In this document: in pieces, positions 14,791-23,695 of the stretch
Layout: each line of letters starts with the position of its first letter
Numbering within the stretch: position 1 is the first letter of the stretch
Assembly: GCA_964454795.1 (NCBI GenBank)
Contig: CAYVUM010000002.1
Location: 1-64,000, forward strand
Direction: 5' to 3'
DNA length: 64,000 nt
Source of the DNA: CAYVUM01 sp964454795
GTDB taxonomy: Bacteria; Pseudomonadota; Alphaproteobacteria; Rhodospirillales; Defluviicoccaceae
Position numbers and translations under genes: made by a program
Notes under the pieces: model-generated
Told to the model about the DNA's origin: nothing
What the model saw: the letters and a program-made list of their open reading frames with translations, nothing else
Database searches by the model: none

Positions 14791-15879
14791 CTAGGGCGTT
14801 TGCCCGCATGCTGTCCACGCCAGCCGACCGGGCCGGCGGGCCAGCTCAGGCGCCGGGGCGTGCGAAGGCAACGGCGCCGCCGGATTGCCGATCCAGGCGG
14901 CGACGTCCGCCCAGACCCGTTCGGCATCCAGGTCGCGGAGCAGCATGTGGTAGGCATCCGGGTAGAGGGCGGTCCGTCGCACCCCCGTGTTATCGTAGCC
15001 CAGCCGGCTGAGAAACCGGCACATCGCCACATCGGGCACCAGCTCATCCCGGCCGCCGAGCAGGATCAGCACCGGCCCGCGAAGCTGCGGAGCAGACGCC
15101 TGGGCCGCATCCATCAGATTGACCAGGCCCTGGATCGCGTCGATACGGGTTTCCTTGATCACCAGCGGATCGCGGCCCAGCGCCCGCAGCATCTCGACAT
15201 TGTCGGAGGGCTTGACCCCGAGGCCGCGCCCGGAGAGGGTCATGCTCGGAGCGATCCGGCTCGACACCCAGAGGGCGGCGTTCTGGTACCAGGGCATCGT
15301 CTCCCGGCCGCGGACCGCCGGCGCCGCCAGGATCAGGCCATCGGCATCCAGCCCGGCCGGTCCGGTCGCCGCGACGATCGCCACCGCGCCGCCCATGCTT
15401 TCACCGAGCACGAACAGCGGCGTGGCGGGGTGGCGGGCGCGCACAGCAGCGACGGCATCGCGAAGGTCTCCGACCAGAGTGGCGGTGCCAGGCCAGATGC
15501 CCGGGTTTGGCGCGCCCCCGAAGCCGCGCTGGTCGTAGGCATAGGCGGCGATGCCGCGGGTCGCCAGCCAGGTGCCGGGCTTGGCGAAGAACCGGCCGTA
15601 ATCATTGAATCCGTGAAGCGCCAGGATCACCGCCGCGGCCTCACCGTCCCCGGGCAGCCAGCTGTGGAGTGGCAGCGCCGCGCCGTCGCGGACCAACAGA
15701 CTCTCGCCCGCCAGGGCCGGAGCCATCCGCTCGGGGCCGGCAGGGATGACCGTCGCCGTACAGGCGCCGATCCCGGCCAGGGCGGCAATCAGCAGGCCGC
15801 GGAGAAACCGCCCGACGGCGACGGCGGCTCCTGCCGGGTCAGGACCGCCCGGCGTCCCTTTCGATGTCGGAGTCATCAT
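14791..15879 (-). CDS. alpha/beta hydrolase lipoprotein (monoglyceride lipase-like)
   Basis: The 362-residue product has a hydrophobic N-terminal segment ending in 'AALAGIGAC', a plausible lipobox, so it is probably membrane-anchored in the periplasm. The body is an alpha/beta hydrolase of the Hydrolase_4 type: 'LALHGFNDYG' (oxyanion region), 'AYDQRGFGG', nucleophile elbow 'GESMGG', Asp in 'GGRDELVPD' and His in 'PDAYHMLLRD'. It should act on lipid esters such as monoacylglycerol. Its start lies 41 bp inside the end of the upstream ABC ATPase gene, so the two are co-transcribed. Confidence 0.85.
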   Translation of the reverse strand: MMTPTSKGTPGGPDPAGAAVAVGRFLRGLLIAALAGIGACTATVIPAGPERMAPALAGESLLVRDGAALPLHSWLPGDGEAAAVILALHGFNDYGRFFAKPGTWLATRGIAAYAYDQRGFGGAPNPGIWPGTATLVGDLRDAVAAVRARHPATPLFVLGESMGGAVAIVAATGPAGLDADGLILAAPAVRGRETMPWYQNAALWVSSRIAPSMTLSGRGLGVKPSDNVEMLRALGRDPLVIKETRIDAIQGLVNLMDAAQASAPQLRGPVLILLGGRDELVPDVAMCRFLSRLGYDNTGVRRTALYPDAYHMLLRDLDAERVWADVAAWIGNPAAPLPSHAPAPELARRPGRLAWTACGQTP

Positions 15880-16855
15880 CTCTCTGGCTGGTCAGGCGGA
15901 CGAAGACGTCCTCGAGGTCGGCCTCGCGGGTCGCCACGTCCAGCACCGTCAGTCCCGCCTCGCGGACGGCGGTCAGCACCTCGCCGCTCTGCACCGTGCT
16001 CGGCGGAAACAGGAACTCCAGGCGGCCGGGTCGCGGCACGCTGACCTTGAACCGTTGCAGCGCCTCCGGTGCGGTGGTGACCGGTTCGGCTACGGTGACC
16101 GCCAATTCCCGGGAGTCGAGGCGGCGGAGCAGCGCCTGGGTGGATTCGCAGGCGACCAGCCGGCCGTTGTTGATGATGGCCACGGTGTCGCACAGTTCCT
16201 CGGCCTCGTCGAGGTAGTGGGTGGTGAGCAGGATCGTCGTGCCCCGTTCCTGCAGCCGGCGCATGGAGGCCCACAGCCCGCGGCGCAGTTCCACGTCGAC
16301 CCCGGCGGTCGGCTCGTCGAGAACAAGGATCGGCGGCGAGTGGACCATCGCCTTGGCAACCAGCAGCCGCCGACGCATGCCGCCTGACAGGGTCCGGGCA
16401 TAGGCGCGAGCCTGCCGGGTGAGGCCGACCAGCTCAAGGATCTCGTCGGTGCGGCGCTCTTCCGGTGCCACGCCGTAAAGCCCGGCCTGAACCTCCAGAA
16501 GCTCGCGCGGGGTGAAGAAGGGATCGATGTTCAGCTCCTGGGGCACGATCCCGATTGAGCGGCGGGCCGCCCGCATGTTCCGGTCAATGTCGTACCCCCA
16601 GATCCGCACCTCGCCGCCCGAGCGTACGACCAAGCCAGCGAGGATGTTGATGAAGGTGGACTTGCCGGCGCCATTGGGGCCAAGCAGCCCGAAAAACGAG
16701 CCCTTTGGGATGGTCAGATCGATGCCCTTCAGGGCATAGACCACCGGCTCATCCTTGCGCCGGTTGTAGGTCTTCGTCAGATTGACGGCTTCGATCGCGG
16801 CGTCCGGATCGGGCGGGTGCGCCGCCGCTGCCGTTTCGAGGGCCGGGGTGGTCAT
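15839..16855 (-). CDS. ABC transporter ATP-binding protein (ABC-2/DrrA type)
   Basis: A 338-residue nucleotide-binding subunit with Walker A 'GPNGAGKST', the Q-loop in 'GIVPQELNID', signature 'LSGGMRRRL', Walker B 'ILVLDEPTAGVD' and the H-loop 'TTHYLDEAE'. The C-terminal ~90 residues match the DUF4162-like tail seen in drug/polysaccharide ABC-2 exporters. An ABC-2 permease is usually adjacent, but none is present on either side. The downstream overlapping gene is a lipoprotein hydrolase. Its partner must be encoded elsewhere, or it may have another role. Confidence 0.93.
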   Translation of the reverse strand: MTTPALETAAAAHPPDPDAAIEAVNLTKTYNRRKDEPVVYALKGIDLTIPKGSFFGLLGPNGAGKSTFINILAGLVVRSGGEVRIWGYDIDRNMRAARRSIGIVPQELNIDPFFTPRELLEVQAGLYGVAPEERRTDEILELVGLTRQARAYARTLSGGMRRRLLVAKAMVHSPPILVLDEPTAGVDVELRRGLWASMRRLQERGTTILLTTHYLDEAEELCDTVAIINNGRLVACESTQALLRRLDSRELAVTVAEPVTTAPEALQRFKVSVPRPGRLEFLFPPSTVQSGEVLTAVREAGLTVLDVATREADLEDVFVRLTSQRDDDSDIERDAGRS

Positions 16856-17016
16856 CGGGTGGCGCGATCACTCCAGACGCCGGCAGTCACGCCGGCTCAC
16901 CGCGGGCGTTGATCCGCCGCAGGCATTCGCTATCATCACGGGCCATCCGGGGCAACGCTCCGCGTGTCCCGGAACTCAGCCAACCTTTCACGACGGTCAT
17001 CCGCGGAACCCAGTCC

Positions 17017-17250
17017 ATGTCCTCAGCCAACGGCGCCGGCCCGTCTTCCTCTTCCGCGCCTTCGGGCGAAGCTCACCGCTTTGACGAGACGGTGGTCGTC
17101 GACACCCCGACCGTTGCCTGCGATGGCGGTGGCGGTCCGCTCGGCCATCCTCGGGTGTTCCTCACCCTGGGCGATGACGGGGAGATCGTCTGCCCTTACT
17201 GCTCGCGGCGGTTCGTTCTGTCGCCGGATGCACCAAGGGGCGCGCACTGA
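17017..17250 (+). CDS. CHCC zinc-finger protein (NDUFS6-like)
   Basis: This 77-residue protein ends in a zf-CHCC domain, with 'GHPRVFLTLGDDGE' followed by 'CPYCSRRFVL'. A Cys in 'VACDGG', the His of 'GHP' and the last two Cys form the zinc site. The domain is related to the complex I accessory subunit NDUFS6, and in alphaproteobacteria small proteins of this kind are widespread. The Ser-rich first 20 residues look disordered. The stop precedes the polA start by five bases. Confidence 0.83.
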   Translation: MSSANGAGPSSSSAPSGEAHRFDETVVVDTPTVACDGGGGPLGHPRVFLTLGDDGEIVCPYCSRRFVLSPDAPRGAH

Positions 17251-17255
17251 CCGGC

Positions 17256-20036
17256 GTGAACAGCGCCGCCGGTCCGACGGCTGCAGCCCCGCCGCCCCGC
17301 CACGTCTTTCTCGTCGACGGCTCGGGGTTCATTTTCCGGGCGTTCCACGCCATTCCCCTGCTGACCCGGCCGGACGGCACCCCGGTCAATGCCGTGTTCG
17401 GCTTCGTAAACATGATGGTCAAGCTGTTCGAGGAGACTGACGCCGACCATCTGGCGGTGATTTTCGACAGCGACCGGGTCTCGTTCCGCAACGCCATCTA
17501 CCCGGACTACAAGGCACACCGGCCCGAGCCGCCGGAGGCGCTGATCCCACAGTTTGCGCTGCTCCGCGAGGCCACCGCGGCCCTCGATATTGCCTGCGTC
17601 GAGCTTGAGGGATTCGAGGCCGACGACCTGATCGCCACCTATACCCGGCTGGCCCGCGAGGCAGGGGCCGAGGTGACGATCGTCTCCTCGGATAAGGATC
17701 TGATGCAGCTGGTCGGCGATGGCGTCGCTCTCTACGACGCGATGAAGGACCGGCGGATCGGCCCGGCCGAAGTCGCCGAGAAATTCGGGGTGCCGCCGGC
17801 GCAGGTCATCGACGTCCAGGCCCTCGCCGGCGATTCCGTCGACAACGTTCCGGGGGTTCCCGGAATCGGCGTCAAAACCGCCGCCCAGTTGATCGAGAGC
17901 TATGGCGATCTGGACACTCTGCTCGCCCGCGCGGCCGAGATCCCTCAGCCGAAACGCCGCCAGAACCTGCTCGACCACGCGGAGGATGCCCGGATCTCCC
18001 GGGACCTGGTACGGCTGCGCACCGACGTTCCGGTGCCCGAACCTCTCTCGGCACTGGCCAAACGGGTGCCTGATCTCGGCGCATTCCGGCGGTTCTGCGA
18101 AGCCCAGGGCTTCCGGTCGGTGGTCGCCCGCATCGATGCCAGATTGGCTGACGGTCGCGGCCCATCGGAGGTGGAGGCGCCGCCGGAAGTTCCTCGCAAC
18201 TACGTCCTGGTTCAGGACGAGTTCACCCTCGAGGACTGGATCGCCGCTGCCCGGCAGCAGGGACTGGTCGCCGTCGACACCGAGACCACCTCGCTCGATC
18301 CGTTCCGGGCCCGCCTGGTCGGCGTCTCTCTGGCGCTTGCGGCCGGCCAAGCCTGCTATATCCCACTGGGGCATACGGCGCCCGGGCGGGCCCATGAAGG
18401 ACTCGCTCTCGAGGCCGGGCCGCCGCCGCCGGACCAGATTTCCCTTGACCGGGCACTTGAGCTGCTCGGTCCGCTGCTCGCCGACGACTCGGTTCTCAAG
18501 GTCGGCCAGAACATCAAGTACGACCTGGAAGTGCTGGGCCGCTACGGGCTGACGATCGCGCCGATCGACGATACGATGGTGCTGTCCTACGTCATCGACG
18601 GCGGCCTGCACGGCCATGGCATGGACGAGCTGTCCCGACTCCACCTCGGCGTTGACACGATCAAGTACGCCGACGTCACCGGGACCGGCAGGGATCAGGT
18701 GACCTTCGACCGGGTGTCGCTGGACCGGGCCTGCGCCTATGCCGCTGAGGACGCCGACATCACCTTTCAGCTCCACGCTGTCCTCAAGCCGCGCCTGGTG
18801 GCGAGCCGGGTGATCAGTGTCTACGAGAATTTCGAGCGTCCGCTCATTCCGGTGCTCGCGGCCATGGAGACGGCCGGCATCCGGGTCGATGCCGACGCCC
18901 TCCGCGGGCTCGGCACCGAATTCGGGGCCCGACTGGCCGCGCTGGAGGCGGAGATCCACGCGCTGGCCGGACGGCCCTTCAACGTCGGCTCGCCCAAGCA
19001 GCTCGGCGAGGTGCTGTTCCTCGACATGGGACTGGCCGGCGGCAAGAAGGGCAAGACCGGTGCCTATGCGACCGGCGCCGAGGTTCTCGAGACCCTCGCC
19101 GCCGAGGGACACGAGCTGCCCACCCGGGTGCTCGCCTGGCGACAGCTGGCCAAGCTGAAAAGCACCTATGCCGATGCCCTGGTCGGCGAAATCAACCCGG
19201 AGACCGGGCGCATCCACACCTCCTACGCTCAGACCGTCGCCGGCACCGGCCGGTTGTCCTCCACCGACCCCAATCTCCAGAATATTCCGGTGCGCACCGA
19301 CGAGGGGCGGAAGATCCGCCGGACGTTCGTCGCCGAGCCCGGCTGGCTGCTGCTCAGCGCCGACTATTCGCAGATCGAGTTGCGCCTGCTCGCTTCCGTC
19401 GCCGGCATCGTGGCACTCAAGCAGGCGTTTCGCGACGGCCATGACATCCATGCGATGACCGCCTCGCAGGTGTTCGGGGTCGCCATCGAAGGCATGGACC
19501 CGATGATCCGCCGCCAGGCCAAGGCGATCAATTTTGGAATCATCTATGGCATTTCGCCGTTCGGCCTGTCGCGGCAGCTGGGGATCTCCCGGGGCGAGGC
19601 GGCGGCCTATATCGACGCCTACTTCGAGCGCTATCCCGGTATCCGCGACTACATGGAGCGGACCAAGGCGGCAGCACGCGAGCGCGGGTTCGTCACCACG
19701 CTGTTCGGGCGGCGCTGCCACGTGCGCGGCATCAACGACAAGAACCCCTCCGCACGCAGCAACGCCGAGCGGGCGGCGATCAATGCGCCGATCCAGGGCG
19801 GCGCGGCCGACATCATCAAGCGCGCGATGATCCGGATACCGCCCGCCCTGGCGGCGGCCGGACTGTCAGCGCGGATGCTGCTGCAGGTCCACGACGAGCT
19901 CGTATTCGAGGTGCCGGAGAACGAGGTGGAGGACACTAAGGAATTGGTAATCCGGGTCATGGAACATGCCGCCGACCTGGATGTTCCTCTCGTGGTCGAC
20001 ACCGGCGTCGGCCGGAACTGGGACGAAGCCCACTAA
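17256..20036 (+). CDS. polA: DNA polymerase I
   Basis: The 926-residue protein has all three Pol I domains. The 5'-3' exonuclease covers about residues 15-300, starting 'FLVDGSGFIFRAFHA' and including the H3TH region 'VPGVPGIGVKTA'. The 3'-5' proofreading domain (about 320-510) keeps its metal ligands in 'DTETTSLDP' and 'YAAEDADITF', so it should be active. The polymerase domain has motif A 'DYSQIELRLLASVAG', motif B 'RRQAKAINFGIIYG' and motif C 'QVHDELVFEVP'. The start is GTG at 17256, immediately behind the zinc-finger gene. It acts in Okazaki fragment processing and excision repair. Confidence 0.98.
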   Translation: MNSAAGPTAAAPPPRHVFLVDGSGFIFRAFHAIPLLTRPDGTPVNAVFGFVNMMVKLFEETDADHLAVIFDSDRVSFRNAIYPDYKAHRPEPPEALIPQFALLREATAALDIACVELEGFEADDLIATYTRLAREAGAEVTIVSSDKDLMQLVGDGVALYDAMKDRRIGPAEVAEKFGVPPAQVIDVQALAGDSVDNVPGVPGIGVKTAAQLIESYGDLDTLLARAAEIPQPKRRQNLLDHAEDARISRDLVRLRTDVPVPEPLSALAKRVPDLGAFRRFCEAQGFRSVVARIDARLADGRGPSEVEAPPEVPRNYVLVQDEFTLEDWIAAARQQGLVAVDTETTSLDPFRARLVGVSLALAAGQACYIPLGHTAPGRAHEGLALEAGPPPPDQISLDRALELLGPLLADDSVLKVGQNIKYDLEVLGRYGLTIAPIDDTMVLSYVIDGGLHGHGMDELSRLHLGVDTIKYADVTGTGRDQVTFDRVSLDRACAYAAEDADITFQLHAVLKPRLVASRVISVYENFERPLIPVLAAMETAGIRVDADALRGLGTEFGARLAALEAEIHALAGRPFNVGSPKQLGEVLFLDMGLAGGKKGKTGAYATGAEVLETLAAEGHELPTRVLAWRQLAKLKSTYADALVGEINPETGRIHTSYAQTVAGTGRLSSTDPNLQNIPVRTDEGRKIRRTFVAEPGWLLLSADYSQIELRLLASVAGIVALKQAFRDGHDIHAMTASQVFGVAIEGMDPMIRRQAKAINFGIIYGISPFGLSRQLGISRGEAAAYIDAYFERYPGIRDYMERTKAAARERGFVTTLFGRRCHVRGINDKNPSARSNAERAAINAPIQGGAADIIKRAMIRIPPALAAAGLSARMLLQVHDELVFEVPENEVEDTKELVIRVMEHAADLDVPLVVDTGVGRNWDEAH

Positions 20037-20089
20037 GGGCCTCGATGCCACAGGGGCGTTGAGGGGATCGTGCCGTCGGAGGCCTGCTG

Positions 20090-20479
20090 ATGCCGATGGA
20101 ATTGCGCAAGATCGTCTTCTCCAAGGACGAAATCCTGACCGCTGTCTACGACCACTGTCTGCGCAACCACAAGGCCATGCCGGCGGCGGCCGTGACCGAC
20201 GTGGAGGTCAGCAGGACGCACGAAGTCACGGTCGTCCTGCACTTCGACGTCTCCGATCCGCAGGACGAGCGCAGCCTTGAGATCGGCAGCGCCGACGTGG
20301 CGGCGGCGATGATCCGCTACTGCAGCCGGATCGGCGTGCCTCTGCCCCGCTCCGCCCGCAAGGCTTTGCAGCCGGAAGGCTCAGGGCTGGCAATGTTGAT
20401 CAACCTCAACTACCGGCCGGCCCCGGCAGCCCAGGATCAGGCCACCGCCGAACGCCCGGACGAGTCGGAAGCAGCCTGA
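20090..20479 (+). CDS. hypothetical protein (129 aa)
   Basis: A small soluble protein without signal or membrane segment. The N-terminal part ('MELRKIVFSKDEILTAVYDHC') and the middle ('EVTVVLHFDVSDPQDE') suggest a compact alpha/beta domain, and the last ~25 residues are Ala/Glu-rich and probably disordered. I recognise no family. It starts 53 bp downstream of polA on the same strand and converges on the RND permease gene. Codon use is like that of its neighbours, so it is likely a real gene. Confidence 0.72.
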   Translation: MPMELRKIVFSKDEILTAVYDHCLRNHKAMPAAAVTDVEVSRTHEVTVVLHFDVSDPQDERSLEIGSADVAAAMIRYCSRIGVPLPRSARKALQPEGSGLAMLINLNYRPAPAAQDQATAERPDESEAA

Positions 20480-20533
20480 CAAGGCCGGAGAAGGCCCCCC
20501 TGCCTGCAGGCCCAGCCGCGCTCGCCCGCCCCT

Positions 20534-23500
20534 TCATGGATGAGCCTCCGGAGCCTGCTCCGCAGGCTGCCGCGCCGGCGCGCTGCGGCGCTCGCCCTTG
20601 ATCCTCTCACGCAGCCACTGGAAGACGACATAAAGTACCGGGATCAGGAAGATCCCGAACAGCGAGGCGAACAGCATGCCGCCGAACACGGCGGTGCCGA
20701 CCCCGCGCTGGCTGGCAGCACCGGCGCCCACGGCGGTGATCAGCGGCACCAGCCCGAGGATGAACGCGAAACTGGTCATCATCACCGCGCGGAACCGCAT
20801 CCGGGCGCCGAGGGCCGCCGCGTCCTCAATGCCCATCCCCTCCTCCCGCCGCTCCTTGGCAAACTCGACGATGAGGATGGCATTCTTGGCCGCGAGCGCG
20901 ATCAGCACCACCAGGCCGATCTGGGCGTAGAGGTTGTTGTCGAGACCGGCGACCCACAGCGCCACCATCGCCCCCAGCACGCCGACGGAAATCGACAGCA
21001 TCACCGGCACCGGGATCGTAAAGCTCTCGTACTGGGCAACGAGGAACAGGAACGCGAACAGCACGGCGAGGCCGAGGATGATCCCCACCTGGCCGGCCGC
21101 CTGCTTTTCCTGAAGGGCGGTCGAGGTCCACTCGTAGGCGAATCCGGGCGGCAGCACCCGCGCCGAGACCGCTTCCATCACCTCAAGCGCCCGGCCGGTG
21201 CTGACCCCCGGAGCGGGACTGCCGTTGATCGTGACGCTGCGATAGTTGTTGTAGCGGATCAGGGTCTGCGGGGCGAGGAACAGCCGGGTCTCGGCAATCG
21301 CCTGCAGCGGCACCATTTGGCCGTCGCGGTTGCGGACGTAGATGCGGTTGATGTCGTCGACAGAGTTCCGGTCGGCCGCCTCGCCCTGGATGATCACCTG
21401 CCAGACGCGGCCGAACTTGTTGAAGTCGTTAACGTAGAACCCGCCGAGGGTGGCCTGCAGGGCCTGGAACACATCGCTGATCGCCACCCCCAGTGTCTGC
21501 GCCTTTTCCCGGTCGAGATCGAGGAACAACTGCGGGGTGTTGGCAGCGAACGTGCTGAACACGCCCTGAAGCTCCGGCTGCTGGTTGGCCTCGAAGACCA
21601 GGGCACGCATCACTTCGGCGAGCTCTTCGGGACTGGCGCCGGTCAGTGATTCAAGCTGGTATTCGAAACCGCCGGTGGTGCCGAGACCGACGATCGGCGG
21701 CAGATTGAATGGAAACACGTTGGCCTGGGGAATCGCGTAAAGCTGGCCGGCCAGCCGGTCAATAATCTGCTCCACATGAAGACCCGGCGTCTCTGTCCGT
21801 TCCGAGAACGGCTTGAGGGTGACCACGAAGAAAGCCGCGTTGGATTGGTTGACGCCGTCAAGGATGTTGTAGCCGATCACCGAGAGGAAACTCTCCACAC
21901 CGTCCGCTTCGTCGAGCAGCTGTTCGATGTCCTCCACGACCGCCTTCGTGCGGTTGACCGATGAGCCCTCGGGCAACTGCGCGGCCACAAAGAACGCCCC
22001 CTGGTCCTCGGACGGCAGGAATCCGGTCGGGGTCTTCTCGAACAGCCAGCCGGCAGCCAGGATCACCGCGAGCAGCGCGACCACGCCGAGCAGGGCCATC
22101 CGCACGAGCCGCGTCACCACCCAGGCGTAACCGTCGCGGGCCTTGTCGATGCCGCGCAGCACCGGCCGGACCAGGGCCGGCGGCCGCGTCCCGCGCTTCA
22201 TCACGATTGCCGCCAGCGCCGGGCTGAGGCTCAAGGCGTTGATCGAGGAGATCACCACGGCCACCGAGATCGCCACTGCGAACTGCTGGAACATCTGCCC
22301 GGTGATCCCGGGGATGAAGCCGACCGGCACGAACACCGCGAGCAGCACCAGGGTGGTGGCGATGATCGGGCCGGTGATCTGGCCCATCGCCGTGCGCACC
22401 GCCTCGCGCGCCTCCAGCCCCTCCTCGTCCATCAGCCGCTCGGTGTTCTCGACGACGATGATTGCGTCGTCGACGACGATGCCGATCGCCAGAACCAGCG
22501 CAAACAGCGACACCGTATTGGCGGTGAAGCCAAGCAGCAGCATCACAGCCACGGTGCCAACCAGGGAAACCGGCACCGCGATGAGCGGGATCAGGGTGAC
22601 CCGAAGCTGGCCGAGAAACAGGAAGATCACCAGGATCACCAGGGCGAACGCTTCGATCAGGGTTTGGACGACCGAATTGATCGTTTCCTTGACGAAGACC
22701 GTGGTGTCGTAGGTGATGTTGTAGTCGATGTCGTCCGGAAAGCGAGTTTTCAGCTCCTCCATCCGCGCGACCACGGCGTCGGCGGTGGCGATGGCGTTGC
22801 TGCCGGGTGCCTGGTAGATGCCGAGCGCGGCCGTGGGATCGCCGTTCAACCGGGCGACCGAGTCTGACGTGCGCGCGCCCAGTTCCACACGGCCGACGTC
22901 CCTGATGCGCAGGACGGATCCGTCCGGGTTGGCGCGAAGGATGATGTTCTCGAACTCCGCCACATCGGTCAGCCGGCCTTTGGTCTGCAGCGAGAGCTGA
23001 AACTGCTGATCATCGCCGATCGGCTGAGCGCCGATCCGCCCGACCGCCGCCTGAATGTTCTGCCCCCGGATCGCGGCGATGATGTCGTTGGCGGAGAGTT
23101 CCAGCGCCGCAAGGCGGTCCGAGGACAGCCACACCCGCATACTGTAGTCGAGCGGGCCGAAGAGTGTCGCATCGCCGACCCCGCCGATCCGCGCCAGCTC
23201 GTCGCGGATGTTGATGGTGGCGTAGTTGCTGAGGAAAAGATTGTCGTAGGTGCCGTTCGGCGAATAGATGTTAACAACCTGCAGCAGCGCCGATGACTGC
23301 TTGCGGGTAATCACCCCCTGGCGCTTGACATCTTCGGGTAGTTGGGCTGTGGCCTGTGCGACCCGGTTCTGGACGTTGACGGCATTGATGTCGGGATCGG
23401 AGCCGACCTCGAAGGTCACGGTGAGGGAATAGCTGCCGTCGTTGCCACTCACCGATTTCATATAGATCATGTTGTCCACCCCAGTGACCTTGGACTCGAT

Positions 23501-23695
23501 CACTTGGGCGATGCTCTCTTCAACCACACCGGCACTGGCACCGGGATAAGAGGTAGTGACCCGCACCTGCGGCGGGACGATGTCGGGAAACTGGGCGGTC
23601 GGAATGACCAGGATCCCGATGACGCCGGCAATGGTGATAACGAGAGAGATGACGATCGCCAGCCGCGGGCGGTCGATGAAGACCCCGGAGATCAC
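20534..23695 (-). CDS. RND efflux permease, HAE1 family (AcrB/MexF-like)
   Basis: The 1053-residue inner-membrane pump has the usual RND plan of 12 membrane helices and two large periplasmic loops. The N terminus is 'FIDRPRLAIVISLVI'. TM4 carries the proton-relay Asp pair in 'GIVVDDAIIVVENTER' and TM10 the partner Lys in 'LAAKNAILIVEF'. Both halves are complete. It exports hydrophobic drugs or solvents by proton antiport, with the overlapping upstream adaptor gene and an outer-membrane factor that is not in the window. Its start overlaps the adaptor stop by four bases. Confidence 0.96.
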   Translation of the reverse strand: MISGVFIDRPRLAIVISLVITIAGVIGILVIPTAQFPDIVPPQVRVTTSYPGASAGVVEESIAQVIESKVTGVDNMIYMKSVSGNDGSYSLTVTFEVGSDPDINAVNVQNRVAQATAQLPEDVKRQGVITRKQSSALLQVVNIYSPNGTYDNLFLSNYATINIRDELARIGGVGDATLFGPLDYSMRVWLSSDRLAALELSANDIIAAIRGQNIQAAVGRIGAQPIGDDQQFQLSLQTKGRLTDVAEFENIILRANPDGSVLRIRDVGRVELGARTSDSVARLNGDPTAALGIYQAPGSNAIATADAVVARMEELKTRFPDDIDYNITYDTTVFVKETINSVVQTLIEAFALVILVIFLFLGQLRVTLIPLIAVPVSLVGTVAVMLLLGFTANTVSLFALVLAIGIVVDDAIIVVENTERLMDEEGLEAREAVRTAMGQITGPIIATTLVLLAVFVPVGFIPGITGQMFQQFAVAISVAVVISSINALSLSPALAAIVMKRGTRPPALVRPVLRGIDKARDGYAWVVTRLVRMALLGVVALLAVILAAGWLFEKTPTGFLPSEDQGAFFVAAQLPEGSSVNRTKAVVEDIEQLLDEADGVESFLSVIGYNILDGVNQSNAAFFVVTLKPFSERTETPGLHVEQIIDRLAGQLYAIPQANVFPFNLPPIVGLGTTGGFEYQLESLTGASPEELAEVMRALVFEANQQPELQGVFSTFAANTPQLFLDLDREKAQTLGVAISDVFQALQATLGGFYVNDFNKFGRVWQVIIQGEAADRNSVDDINRIYVRNRDGQMVPLQAIAETRLFLAPQTLIRYNNYRSVTINGSPAPGVSTGRALEVMEAVSARVLPPGFAYEWTSTALQEKQAAGQVGIILGLAVLFAFLFLVAQYESFTIPVPVMLSISVGVLGAMVALWVAGLDNNLYAQIGLVVLIALAAKNAILIVEFAKERREEGMGIEDAAALGARMRFRAVMMTSFAFILGLVPLITAVGAGAASQRGVGTAVFGGMLFASLFGIFLIPVLYVVFQWLRERIKGERRSAPARQPAEQAPEAHP

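Noticed and set aside
14619..15047. N-terminal extension of the FHA-transglycosylase
   Set aside because: The frame crosses repeat C and the end of the hydrolase gene; ATG 14618 has a good ribosome site and starts the FHA domain.
17196..19721. 841-codon minus-strand open frame opposite polA
   Set aside because: It is the antisense frame of a certain polA gene; its translation shows no domain and a composition typical of GC-rich shadow frames.
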